From Pseudacidovorax sp. NFM-22 (lineage in GTDB: Bacteria; Pseudomonadota; Gammaproteobacteria; Burkholderiales; Burkholderiaceae_C): a stretch of DNA of 64,000 nt. The stretch covers positions 186,001 through 250,000 of the forward strand of contig NZ_JACBFY010000007.1 in assembly GCF_021401245.1 (NCBI RefSeq). The letters run 5' to 3'. This document shows positions 42,841 to 52,353 of this stretch, in pieces. The translations under genes were made by a program, and so were the position numbers. The notes beneath the pieces were generated by a model. It worked only from the letters and a program-made list of their open reading frames with translations. It had not been told where the DNA came from and did no database searches. The first letter of the stretch is position 1; every line of letters starts with the position of its first letter.

Positions 42841-43700
42841 CCGTGATGCACATGACCCGCGGTGGTTGAGCGAACGACTGCCGGCTTCGTTAGAGGTCGG
42901 AGATCTCGGCCAGCTTCGGGGGCGCCGAACAAGACGGCGCACCATTTGGGAGCGGCGCGCCTACGGAAAATTCTTTAATTGAAGCAGACTGCCGCAGCGC
43001 TAGCTTACGATCTCTGGCCTAACACCTCTAAAACTGCAATGTTCAATGCCGATCCCACCGGTTGGATGGATCATAGCTACTGCGGGCTCATGTCGTAATG
43101 CCAAGAGCACGCAGGCGCTTAGCCAGAATCGCGGACGACGACCTTTCGATGTACGGACGCATAACGTCGGAGATCATTCGACCAAATGGGGCTGCTCAGG
43201 TGCATTTTTAAAGACGGTCTGGTGAGATATAAATTTTCGGCAGGTGTCAGTTTGGATAGACGACCACGTTCGGACCTAGCCGCCGTATTTGAAACCCCAA
43301 AAGCAGCAGAAAGCAGATCTGAAAGCGCAAACTAACCTCATCCGGGCGGCGATGAAGCGCAACCCGAACGCGGCCGACACGCGCCACGCTCTACGCTCTA
43401 CGCAAGCAAGACGGCCCGCCAGAGTTTCCAAAAGACAGCAATGGGGTCATCCGTTTGGCCATCGTCGCCTACTTGACACCCCACTAACTTGCGTTAATCC
43501 TCACACGGCCCTACGAATCAAGGGCTGCTGCTTGCAGCATTCCTGAGATGAAGGTGTGTCCAATTGACATTTAGATGCTCGCCGCTACCTACCTAAAACA
43601 AAACCGCTATGTACGGAGCCACAGCAAAGGCAACTGAGTTCTAATTTCTTTTCATAACATGAAAATCGAAAATTTCTCCTAAAGAATCTGAAACTATCTC
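42841..43700. other. AT-rich island left flank, no confident gene
   Basis: About 860 bp between the truncated Bug gene and the large ATPase gene. It is visibly lower in GC than the chromosome around it. No confident gene: a 29-residue minus-strand frame (43088-43177, with RPYIERSSSAILAKRLRALG) and an 85-residue plus-strand frame (43289-43546, TTG start) look like fragments and match nothing I recognise. A palindrome TGCTGC-TT-GCAGCA lies at 43526-43539. No tRNA, integrase or transposase is seen. Confidence 0.5.
43649..43665. promoter_or_regulatory. Inverted repeat upstream of the large ATPase gene
   Basis: TTTTCAT-AAC-ATGAAAA, 7-bp perfect arms with a 3-bp centre, ending 35 bp before the ATG at 43701. 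The position would overlap a promoter core or the 5' leader, so it could be an operator. No regulator gene is encoded in the island. Confidence 0.4.
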
Positions 43701-46700
43701 ATGAATAACATCGTCAATGCACTGACATTTTGTCGAAATCTTCCTTCCGAACCGGGAAAAAGAATTGCGCGCGATAATTTGTATTCCCATCTTGAAAAAC
43801 TCTTTACGTCACCAGCCAATTGTGTATTTATAGACGGCCTAGAACTGTCCGGAAAAAGCGAATTTGTTGCCGAATACTGTAGGAAACAACCTGAGACCAC
43901 GGTCTCTGTCTTTTTACACCACGGAGACGCCTACTTTTATTCTCAGGACTATGCGCGGCTAGCAATGGCCGAGCAAATGCACTGGATTCTCCATAAAAAG
44001 CCATCTAACTTCGATGCGATAACGCTTGCAGACTACACCCGCCTGCTTCATATGTTACACAAGCAGACCCGGTCTAAGCGCATTACTTTTGTAATAGACG
44101 GCTTAGTTCAATCTGAAAAAAATGATTCTCGTACAAACCGAGAGATTCTTCAGCTTTTACCATTAAGCCAACCTAATTTCAAATTTCTTATCACCGGCGA
44201 TACGGAGATTGAGAACACCGTTCGAAGTCTTTCGAAAGCCGTTAAGACGATGGCCCTTATTGAAGTCTCACGGGAAGAAGCTACCGAATATTTTTCGGAC
44301 TTTGGTTCCCTTAGCGTAAAGGAGATCGATGACATAAGGAAATTCTGCGGCGGCTCCATCGGCGCCATGAGCAGATTTAAGCAGATCTTAACAAGTGGCG
44401 CTGCTTCCGTCGCCGACGTCCTCCAATATGCCGGCAATGGGCTTGAGCATATTATGGAAATCGAATGGAAACGCTGCTCTACGAATAAGGAGGTTCGCGC
44501 AATACTAGCCAATCTTGCATTCGCAACCAGAAAAATATCATTGGTAAACTTGGCATTAATGACCGGTCTACATACCGATGACATTAGCGCGCTGTTGTCG
44601 GATTGTTCATTTGTCTCGCTCGACACAACTGGAGGAACAATAAACATTCCGTCAACAAGCCAACGCAATTTTTTGCAGCAAAAACTTCGCGATCAAAAAG
44701 AAACTGTTGAAGCAGCCTACCTCACTGAGCTGCTAAAAGACCCGGAAAGCAAAGATGCGGTATTGTATTTGCCTACTGCGCTGATGCAGGCTGGAAAATA
44801 CAATGAAATTGTAAAAAAACTCGACGAAAACCATTTCTTTAAAATTCTTGATACACAGAAGTCTCTTCGGGCGCTCAGAACCAACTCAGAAATAGGTTTG
44901 CAAGCGGCTAGAAAAATCAATGACGAAAGCGAAGAAATACGGTTCTCCTTAACATCCAGTTTACTAAAGGGTTTAACGTTTTCTGTTGGGACTAAGGCTC
45001 GCATAGAAGCACTAATAAAACTTGGACTAAGCGAAGAAGCAATTAGCTTGGCGATGTCAGCTCCGACAGAAGAGGAAAGATTTCATTTACTAGCGCTTGT
45101 TGGGAAAGTATTGGTTGATCAGCGTCAGCCAGTTCCTGAAACGGTAAAGGCAGAGATAGATAGACTCTACGCCGAATGTCCTATAGATGCTTTAGGCGAT
45201 TTGGCAATCGATATAGCTTGTGATTTGTTGGCAATTGATTTGGATGCGGCAATTTCTCTTTTCAGCAGTGTGCATGCACAAAGCAGAGAGGGAGAAAAAT
45301 CGGACGCGCACGAGATGACAGACGAGCCGCCTAGTGCCGCGAAAAAATTCTTGCATGAGCAACCGCCCCAGAGCGAACAAAACCTCGGATTGCGACTACC
45401 TGAAAGGCATCATCGACAGTTTATTAACGCACTTGGAATGCTCGTGGATCGGACAAGCGCTAGTCAGATCCTGAGAAGAGCGGGAAAAGATGTTGAAACG
45501 TCGAGTGAGATATTCTTCTTAAAGGAATGGTTATCCAAAAGAAAAAAGGATGTTGATGCATACAAGGTTGCGAACCTTTCCCTAGATTTAATGCTTCGCG
45601 ATCTAAGCCGACCACCGATGGCGGAAGACCTTAGAGCGGTTGCAGAAGTACTACCCTACTGCCAGGATGTTCAGGAGGCCGAACGCCTCATAAACAGGAT
45701 TCATGCCCTGGTAGGTACCGAGCTCTTCCTGGGCACCAGCGTCGAAACTGTCCGTATGCAGATGGCAATCGAGCGAACACGTCACAAATCTAGCCAAGCC
45801 GAATCGGAATATACAATTCTCGAGTTATTCTATAAGATTGATGCAATAGACGAGTTAAGCACAAAAGTAGAATGCTTTTCTTGGTTATTACACTCGCTCC
45901 AGCGCTTCGATTCGCCAGAAGAAATAGAGCAAAGAACCGGGTTGCTATCGAGCACAACTGATTCTCTAGTTTCAGCAATTAGTAATATCCTCAGTTCATC
46001 TGCGGATCATTATGCCGCCTCAAAGGGGGCGATCGTCGCACTGGCCAGAAACAACATTGATCTTGCGTTGGAATTAGCCGGACGCCTTAACACCTCCGAA
46101 CGGCGAGACTTCGCGTTCGCCCACCTCGCAGATGAGCTTTTCGCAAACGGCTCGTATGTTGACCATCCGGGTAAGGTCTTCGAGTGCATTAATTCAATAG
46201 TGAGCGAAGCAAGGCGAGCGTTCGTAATAATCAGCGGGCTCAAAACTGCCGCCAACCACGCAGAGAAAGATGGCCGGAAGTGCCCCAAACGATTTCTAGA
46301 TCTGGTTAACGGGATTCGCGTCGCAAATCTTAAATTTCTTGCCCTCGCGCAATGGGTCAAAATATGTCGATTGCTCAATTTAGTTGATGACGTGGAAAAA
46401 AATCGGTATAGCCGAGACCTTGATGAAGCATGGGCGAACATTTCAGTGGACTGGGTGAAGTGTGACGTCGCATATGCATTTGCAGCTGATATGGCGACGG
46501 CAGACCCTGCTCTCGCCGAAAGCTGGCTATCCAAAGCACAAGCAGAGGAGCAATTGATTCGTACACCTTCGAAGAGGTATGCCGAGGTATTGCAGCGGAC
46601 AATTTCCCTAGCCGTGCGAGCGTTCGCACACTTGGCGGACGATAGCAATATTCAAGAATCTTATGCCCTTCATCGGATCAATACCTTAATTGATGCGTTG

Positions 46701-48626
46701 CCAGTCCCACAGGATAAGATAATTAACTGGGGAGAGCTTGGAATCGCCCTGCACTTTGCCAACAAGCGTACAGCAAGTAAGTTTGTTTGCTCGAACTTTA
46801 TTGAGCCGCTTATCAACGACAATTTGACGGGCAATGAGTATGTGCGAGAACTCATGATCGAGGAGGCCGCACCAATTCTGTATCTTAGCCACCCTGCGTC
46901 CGCGATATTTCACATCGATAAGATCAAAGGAAAAATGAGAAGGGATGTTGCGCTATCTGACGTCTGCATGACCTTACTACGTCACAAAGGCCCGTATGAA
47001 CAATATAAGGCACCCGAAAATGATGAGTATGAGATCGACAGCGAAACCGCCACCGCGATCTGCCAGCTTTTAGACGGTATTCATAGCGACTGGATCGTGT
47101 TCTCTGTGATCAAGGCACTTGCGGCAAGCCTTGCGTCGAAAAAGAACATTGCGCGTATTAGGCGACCTCATGCAATTGACCTTTTAACCAAGCTGGCACA
47201 GATCATCGAGAAAAAATTTCCCGACATAGATAATATTAGGCATGATGGCTATAAAATATCGAGCGAGGCGCAGATTTTTAAAGCAAGAGTCTCCCTAGGA
47301 ATTACAGTGCCACCTGCGGAATGGCAGAGGCTTTATGCTTCAGCAAGAGCAATAAGCAATGCAGCTGACAGATCAGTAGTCACAGGATTTGTGCTAGCAG
47401 CTGCAAAAGCTAAGCATAATCTGACCGACGCAGGGTGGGCGGCGTCGGTGAAATCAGATATTCTTGCAGTTCCGACCATTGCGGACCGCCTTGATCGCTT
47501 TGTATGGCTTGCTGAGATCATTTCCAGCGTTGATAAGCCTCAAGCACTTGCTTGGTCCCGCGATGCGATGGCTTTGTCAATCAAGCCAGATGTGGCGGAC
47601 GATGCCTTTGATCGTCAAACCAAAATTATCGATTTGGTTTATAGCATTGACCCAGATGCGGTGAATGATTACATCGAATTAGCTGATAAGGACGAGGCAC
47701 GCTCTTTTAACAAGAAGGCACTAGAAGAGCGGTTGAAATTAAAAAATCTCCAGAAAGATGCGGCTGAAGACCTGACAGAGACGGATTTCAGCGACGGTTC
47801 TATGGAGGACGTCGCAGAGCTTTGCATGCGAAATCTTGCGGCGCTGAATGCGAACCGCATTATACCTCTGCCAATAAACAGCTTTAAAGAGCTCGCATCG
47901 AGAGCTGCCACGTTTGGAATCGATGAGGCATACTGTGTGTGGAGCTGGATTCTAGAGAACTCAATAAGAAAAACACCAAGCGGTAGGGTTTCAAAGACAG
48001 CTGAGGAGATCCTCGGCGCCGCTCTTGTCTCGGGCGCCCTTTTGTTACGGCTGCTTCGCGGCTCGGAAGCTGTCCTACGTCCTATGCGCTTTTCCGTAGA
48101 TGGACTTGTCAGGCCTGGCGATAGGGAAAGCGTTATGGCGAAGATTAGCGACTGGGCAAGAGAAATCGACGGTGAAGATATTTTTATCTCAGATCCATTC
48201 TTTGGCCCATCAGACATGGATATATTGTTCCATATCGTTCAAGCTGCCCCCGCGTCCGCCATTAAAGTGCTTACGAGCAAAAAGCACATAAAAGATCAAT
48301 CAGCAGACAGTCAGACAAGTGATCTATTCGAAGACGCATGGCGCTCATTAGCAGACATATCGCCGAAAGATATGAGTATAGGCATAATTGGAATGGGCAG
48401 TGCCGGTGCGCATCCAATTCATGATAGATGGTTGGTGTCTAAAAATTCAGGGCTAAGGCTAGGCACTTCGGCCAACTCGATCGGCCTCATAAAATTATCG
48501 GAGGTTTCCGATATTGATAGCGCTAAGGCATCCGCAATGTTCAATGAAATTGACGCACTATTTAATAGAAAAAGGAGGTCCTGGGAGGGCATGAAAGTCT
48601 CCGTATCAACTTTCGATATTCTTTGA
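43701..48626 (+). CDS. STAND-like ATPase with alpha-solenoid and C-terminal PLD-like domain (candidate defence protein)
   Basis: A 1641-residue soluble protein. An N-terminal P-loop ATPase is visible: Walker A GLELSGKS (46-53), Walker B ITFVIDG (128-134) and a sensor-like FKFLITGD (160-167), as in STAND/NACHT-type NTPases. Residues ~330-1440 are almost entirely helical, with TPR-like alternation and no enzyme motif. The end resembles a phospholipase-D fold: a strand DIFISDPFFG (1493-1502), IHDRW (His1574) and GLRLGTSANS (1584-1593), with Arg replacing the usual HxK lysine. The gene is AT-rich with codon use unlike its neighbours, and stands alone. Sensing by the solenoid with the PLD domain as effector is inferred; no known family name was recognised. 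Confidence 0.8.
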   Translation: MNNIVNALTFCRNLPSEPGKRIARDNLYSHLEKLFTSPANCVFIDGLELSGKSEFVAEYCRKQPETTVSVFLHHGDAYFYSQDYARLAMAEQMHWILHKKPSNFDAITLADYTRLLHMLHKQTRSKRITFVIDGLVQSEKNDSRTNREILQLLPLSQPNFKFLITGDTEIENTVRSLSKAVKTMALIEVSREEATEYFSDFGSLSVKEIDDIRKFCGGSIGAMSRFKQILTSGAASVADVLQYAGNGLEHIMEIEWKRCSTNKEVRAILANLAFATRKISLVNLALMTGLHTDDISALLSDCSFVSLDTTGGTINIPSTSQRNFLQQKLRDQKETVEAAYLTELLKDPESKDAVLYLPTALMQAGKYNEIVKKLDENHFFKILDTQKSLRALRTNSEIGLQAARKINDESEEIRFSLTSSLLKGLTFSVGTKARIEALIKLGLSEEAISLAMSAPTEEERFHLLALVGKVLVDQRQPVPETVKAEIDRLYAECPIDALGDLAIDIACDLLAIDLDAAISLFSSVHAQSREGEKSDAHEMTDEPPSAAKKFLHEQPPQSEQNLGLRLPERHHRQFINALGMLVDRTSASQILRRAGKDVETSSEIFFLKEWLSKRKKDVDAYKVANLSLDLMLRDLSRPPMAEDLRAVAEVLPYCQDVQEAERLINRIHALVGTELFLGTSVETVRMQMAIERTRHKSSQAESEYTILELFYKIDAIDELSTKVECFSWLLHSLQRFDSPEEIEQRTGLLSSTTDSLVSAISNILSSSADHYAASKGAIVALARNNIDLALELAGRLNTSERRDFAFAHLADELFANGSYVDHPGKVFECINSIVSEARRAFVIISGLKTAANHAEKDGRKCPKRFLDLVNGIRVANLKFLALAQWVKICRLLNLVDDVEKNRYSRDLDEAWANISVDWVKCDVAYAFAADMATADPALAESWLSKAQAEEQLIRTPSKRYAEVLQRTISLAVRAFAHLADDSNIQESYALHRINTLIDALPVPQDKIINWGELGIALHFANKRTASKFVCSNFIEPLINDNLTGNEYVRELMIEEAAPILYLSHPASAIFHIDKIKGKMRRDVALSDVCMTLLRHKGPYEQYKAPENDEYEIDSETATAICQLLDGIHSDWIVFSVIKALAASLASKKNIARIRRPHAIDLLTKLAQIIEKKFPDIDNIRHDGYKISSEAQIFKARVSLGITVPPAEWQRLYASARAISNAADRSVVTGFVLAAAKAKHNLTDAGWAASVKSDILAVPTIADRLDRFVWLAEIISSVDKPQALAWSRDAMALSIKPDVADDAFDRQTKIIDLVYSIDPDAVNDYIELADKDEARSFNKKALEERLKLKNLQKDAAEDLTETDFSDGSMEDVAELCMRNLAALNANRIIPLPINSFKELASRAATFGIDEAYCVWSWILENSIRKTPSGRVSKTAEEILGAALVSGALLLRLLRGSEAVLRPMRFSVDGLVRPGDRESVMAKISDWAREIDGEDIFISDPFFGPSDMDILFHIVQAAPASAIKVLTSKKHIKDQSADSQTSDLFEDAWRSLADISPKDMSIGIIGMGSAGAHPIHDRWLVSKNSGLRLGTSANSIGLIKLSEVSDIDSAKASAMFNEIDALFNRKRRSWEGMKVSVSTFDIL

Positions 48627-48735
48627 GACCAAGATGCTCTAGCGCACAGGGTTACGATAAAAGATGACATCTGGTCGGCGGTCGGCACGTCTGACCTTAA
48701 CAGTTCATCTTGAGGTGGACCTCCACGTTCTATAT

Positions 48736-49140
48736 TCAGTTTGTTACTGGCCCCAATTCCATTTCGAGATACCCCGTCCGCACGTCAAAGGCCCGCCCCA
48801 ACCGCCACCCCACCATCTCCGCCACCACCAGCTCCACCGTCGTCCGCACCGCATTCCCATACCCCACATGCCCGCCCCACACGCGCCCTTGCGCGTCGGC
48901 CACGCTCATGTGCAGGTGCGTGCCCTGGGGCGACAGCGAGCCCGAGAGGCTGAGGATTTCGAAGGGCCCGGTCCAGCGGGTTTCGTGTTCGGCGGCGGCC
49001 AAACGCAGCACGGCGCCGTCCAGACTGCCGATGCCGGCGACGACGAAGAGGGCGGGGCCGTCGGCATGGTCGGCGGCGTGCTGTTCCAGCGTGCGCCGCA
49101 GGTCGGCGCCGGGCGGCAGGCGCAGGGGGGTGAAGCTCAT
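48736..49140 (-). CDS. PPC/DUF296 domain protein
   Basis: A 134-residue single-domain PPC (DUF296) protein: ALFVVAGIGSLDGAVLRLAA, GPFEILSLSGSLSPQGTHLH (with the metal-binding-like HLH), VADAQGRVWGGHVGYGNAVR and a C-terminal FDVRTGYLEMEL. Bacterial members are cytosolic trimers of unknown function. The start at 49140 fits the family. Its last codons lie at the right edge of the AT-rich island, so the final residues (GPVTN) may be island-derived. It is the distal gene of the minus-strand operon. Confidence 0.85.
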   Translation of the reverse strand: MSFTPLRLPPGADLRRTLEQHAADHADGPALFVVAGIGSLDGAVLRLAAAEHETRWTGPFEILSLSGSLSPQGTHLHMSVADAQGRVWGGHVGYGNAVRTTVELVVAEMVGWRLGRAFDVRTGYLEMELGPVTN

Positions 49141-49287
49141 GGCGCCATCGTGCCCGGGATGGGCCCTCGTCGGCAAGCGAGCGCAATGCCAGGTGGTCGT
49201 GAGACCGAGCACCTCATCCGGCCTTGCGCTGCTGATCCATCGCCCAGGTGGCTCGGTGTGCCTGCGCGGCCAGCCGCGCAAGCCTGC

Positions 49288-50268
49288 TCAGCCCATCAGC
49301 GCCCGGTACTGCGCAATGACGGCGTCGAAGCTCGCATCCGCCTGCAGCCCCAGCCGCCGTGCACGCTCGCTCTCGAACCGCGAGGGCCAGCCGCCGACGA
49401 TGCGCGTGATGGCCGCATCGGGCCTGACGGTGACGCGGGCGGCCACCGCCTGGCCGGCGCTGCGTTCCAGGGCCTCCAGCATCTCCGCCACGGTCACGCT
49501 GAGGGCCGGCAGGTTCAGCGCGGTGCGTCCGCCGAACTCGGCGCGGCTGGCTTCGGCCACGCGCAGGATGCCGGCGATGGTGGTGTCGGGCGAGGCCAGG
49601 GCGACGGCCGTCGCCGGGTCCACCGGGCAGATGGCGTCGATGCCCGCCAGCGGCTCGCGCACGATGCCCGAGAGAAAGCCCGAGGCCGCCCCGTTGGGCC
49701 GGCCCGGCCGCACCGACACCGTCATCAGCCGCGCGGCGCGGCCGTCGATGTAGCCCTTGCGGGTGTAGTCGGCCACCAGCTGTTCGCAGATGAACTTGTG
49801 GATGCCGTAGCTGGACTGGGGCGTGGGCAATGTGTCGTCGCGCACGACGGGCGGCAGCGGCACGGCCTCGTCGGCGCCATAGACGGCGACCGAGCTGGCG
49901 AAGAAGAAGAGCGGCGCCTTGCCGGTGCGGGCGTGCTGGGCGCGCAAGGCCTCCAGCAGGCGCCGCGTGGCTTCGAGGTTGCTGCGCAGGCCCAGCGCGA
50001 AGTCCGCCTCGCATTCGCCCGACACGGCCGAGGCCAGGTGGAAGACGGCGTCATGGTCGCCCACCATCAGGCCGTCCAGCCGCTCCAGCAGGTCGCCGGC
50101 GTCGCACTTGACCCGCGGGTCCGCCAGCAGGCCCGGATCGCCGACCGGATGCAGGTCGGCCAGGGTGAGCGTGTCGATCGGCTGGCCGCACAGGCTGCCG
50201 CGTTGCAGCAGGCTGCGCGCCAGCAGGGTGCCGAGGAAGCCGGCGCCGCCGGTGATGAGGATGTTCAT
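49288..50268 (-). CDS. denD: D-erythronate dehydrogenase-like extended SDR (DenD)
   Basis: A 326-residue NAD-dependent extended SDR: MNILITGGAGFLGTLLARSL, VFHLASAVSGECEADFALGLR, SSYGIHKFICEQLV (Tyr-x3-Lys) and TVSVRPGRPNGAASGFLSGIVREPL. The last block matches DenD, which oxidises D-erythronate to the 2-keto acid in tetronate catabolism. The kinase/isomerase partners of that pathway are not in the window, so the physiological substrate may differ. It begins 15 bp after the amidohydrolase gene's stop. Confidence 0.82.
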   Translation of the reverse strand: MNILITGGAGFLGTLLARSLLQRGSLCGQPIDTLTLADLHPVGDPGLLADPRVKCDAGDLLERLDGLMVGDHDAVFHLASAVSGECEADFALGLRSNLEATRRLLEALRAQHARTGKAPLFFFASSVAVYGADEAVPLPPVVRDDTLPTPQSSYGIHKFICEQLVADYTRKGYIDGRAARLMTVSVRPGRPNGAASGFLSGIVREPLAGIDAICPVDPATAVALASPDTTIAGILRVAEASRAEFGGRTALNLPALSVTVAEMLEALERSAGQAVAARVTVRPDAAITRIVGGWPSRFESERARRLGLQADASFDAVIAQYRALMG

Positions 50269-50283
50269 CCCGCCACTATCGCC

Positions 50284-52335
50284 CTAGATCACTGCGCAGC
50301 CGCAGCTCATGCGCCAGTTGCCGCGATCGCCCACGATGATCGGCGCCGACGCGGGCCCGGCACAGCAGCCGGCGCCATGCGTGGCCGCCGCACTGGGCGC
50401 CTGCGCCATGCCGCTCTTGCGCCGCTGCTGGTAGCCGCCGTACACGTTCACCGGCAGCCAGTCGGGCATGGGCTTGACCACGGCCGGCGCCTGCGCGGCA
50501 AAGGCGCCGCTGCCGTGCACCACCGCGCCGCCCACCACCGTCAGCACGGCGGTGATGTCGCGGATGTCGTCCTCGGGCACGGCAAAGTAGTCGTCCGACA
50601 GCAGCGCGAAGTCGGCCAGCTTGCCGGGCTGGATGCTGCCTTTGCGGGCCTCGTCGCCGGTCAGGGCCGCGCCCTCCAGCGTCCACATGCGCAGCGCCTC
50701 GTCGCGGCTGACCAGGTTGCGGTCGGCATTCAGGCGCGTGTCGCCCATGGTCTTGCCCGTGACCAGCCAGTGCAGCGAGACCCATGGGTTGTAGCTGGTG
50801 GCGCGGCTCGAATCGGTGCCGCAGGCCACGGGCAGGCCCATGGCGCGCATGCGGCCGATGGCGGGCGCGTCGGCCGCCGCCTCGCGGCCCCAGGTCTGCG
50901 CAAAGACCTCGCCGTCGAGCGACATGCGGTTCTGGATGGCGATGCGTCCGCCCATGGCGGCCACGCGTTCCATGGAGCGTGGCGACAGCGTCTCGCAGTG
51001 GTCCAGCGCCCAGCGCACATTCTTCATCGGCACGTCGCGGTTGACCTTCTCCAGCACGTCGAGGATGCGCGTGGCCGTGCTGTCGTAGCTGGCATGCATG
51101 CGGATGGGCCAGCCCTTGCCCACCAGGTAGGTCGCCACCTCGGTGAGCTTGCTTTCCATGATGGCCGGGGCGGGCGCGACGCTCTTGCCGAAGTTGGCCG
51201 GATCGGTGGCGGCCCACAGGATGTATTCGCCCGCGCCCACCATGCGCAGCCAGTCGTCGCCCTGGCCGGGGGCGACCTTCTGCGACCAGGCCTGGTAGTC
51301 GGCCAGCTCCTGGCCGGGGCGCTGCGCGAACAGGTTGTACGAGATGCGCAGCGTCATCCTGCGCTCGGCCGCGAGTTGGGCGATGCCGCTGTAGTGCTCG
51401 GGGTAGTTCTGGCCGCCGCCGCCGGCGTCGACCACGCTGGTCAGGCCCAGGCGGTTCATCTCGCGCATGTAGAGCTGGGTCGACAGCGCCTGGTCGTCGT
51501 CCGAGAGCTTGGGCACGCGCGCGAACAGGGCCACCAGCCCGCCCAGGCTGGTGGTGTTGACCACCAGGCCGGTCGGGTTGCCGGCGGCGTCCTTCTCCAG
51601 CACGCTGCCGATGGGGTTGGGCGTGTTGCGGTCGAAGCCGAGCACCCGCAGCGCCGCACGGTTCAGGAAGGCGCGGTCGTACAGGTTCATGACGAAGCAG
51701 GGCACGTCGCCGGTGGCGGCGTTGATCTCCTGCAGCGTGGGCAGCCGCTTCTCGCGGAACTGGTAGGGCGAGAAGCCGCCCACCACCTGCACCCAGTGCG
51801 GCGGCTGGGTGCGCCGCGCCTGGTCGCGCAGCATGACCAGCGCATCGGCCAGCGAGGGCACGCCATCCCAGCGCAGCTCCTGCGTGTAGGTGAGCCCGCC
51901 GCGGATGAAGTGCGCATGCGAGTCGATGAGGCCCGGCACCACGGTGCGGCCCTGCGCGTCGATGACGCGGGTGCGCGGGCCGATCCAGCGCTGCATGTCG
52001 GCATCGCTGCCCACGGCGGCGAACTGCTCGCCCACGATGGCCAGTGCCTGGGCGCGCGGGCGCTTGGGGTCCACCGTGGCGATGCGGGCGTTGAGCACCA
52101 CCACGTCGGCCGGGCCGGCGGGCACGGTGCTGGCACAGCTGGCCAGTGCGCCGCCCAGGCCCAGGCCCGCGAAGCCGCCGGCCGTGGCCAGGCCCAGCGA
52201 GCTGCGCAGGAACTGCCGGCGTGGCGGCACGGGCTCGGCCTCGTGGGCACAGGCGGGGTCGCACCAGTGGCGGTAGCGGGGCGTGTCAGAAGTCGTCGTG
52301 GCGGCGGCGTTGCCGCCCAGGCTGAAGCGCTTCAT
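50284..52335 (-). CDS. Tat-exported amidohydrolase (YtcJ-like metal-dependent hydrolase)
   Basis: A 683-residue amidohydrolase-superfamily protein. A twin-arginine signal (PPRRQFLRSSLGLATAGG, near residues 38-55) follows an unusually long N-terminal leader, so export to the periplasm by Tat is likely. The catalytic fold shows VVPGLIDSHAHFIRGG (first metal ligands), a late GTDSSRATSYNPW and the C-terminal LADFALLSDDYFAVPE. The family cleaves C-N bonds in amides or cyclic imides; the substrate is unknown. It lies 18 bp downstream of a Bug receptor, which may import the product. Confidence 0.87.
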   Translation of the reverse strand: MKRFSLGGNAAATTTSDTPRYRHWCDPACAHEAEPVPPRRQFLRSSLGLATAGGFAGLGLGGALASCASTVPAGPADVVVLNARIATVDPKRPRAQALAIVGEQFAAVGSDADMQRWIGPRTRVIDAQGRTVVPGLIDSHAHFIRGGLTYTQELRWDGVPSLADALVMLRDQARRTQPPHWVQVVGGFSPYQFREKRLPTLQEINAATGDVPCFVMNLYDRAFLNRAALRVLGFDRNTPNPIGSVLEKDAAGNPTGLVVNTTSLGGLVALFARVPKLSDDDQALSTQLYMREMNRLGLTSVVDAGGGGQNYPEHYSGIAQLAAERRMTLRISYNLFAQRPGQELADYQAWSQKVAPGQGDDWLRMVGAGEYILWAATDPANFGKSVAPAPAIMESKLTEVATYLVGKGWPIRMHASYDSTATRILDVLEKVNRDVPMKNVRWALDHCETLSPRSMERVAAMGGRIAIQNRMSLDGEVFAQTWGREAAADAPAIGRMRAMGLPVACGTDSSRATSYNPWVSLHWLVTGKTMGDTRLNADRNLVSRDEALRMWTLEGAALTGDEARKGSIQPGKLADFALLSDDYFAVPEDDIRDITAVLTVVGGAVVHGSGAFAAQAPAVVKPMPDWLPVNVYGGYQQRRKSGMAQAPSAAATHGAGCCAGPASAPIIVGDRGNWRMSCGCAVI

Positions 52336-52353
52336 GGCGAGGCGGCTCCGGGC

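Noticed and set aside
43526-43539. Palindrome TGCTGC-TT-GCAGCA as a terminator
   Set aside because: The loop is too short for a stable hairpin and no T-tract follows.
43289-43546. An 85-residue plus-strand frame in the island flank
   Set aside because: TTG start with no ribosome site, no recognisable motif and mixed composition; treated as remnant DNA.
48627-48735. GAGGT-GG-ACCTC near the right edge of the island as a transposon terminal repeat
   Set aside because: The dyad is short, no matching copy was found at the left edge and no transposase is present.
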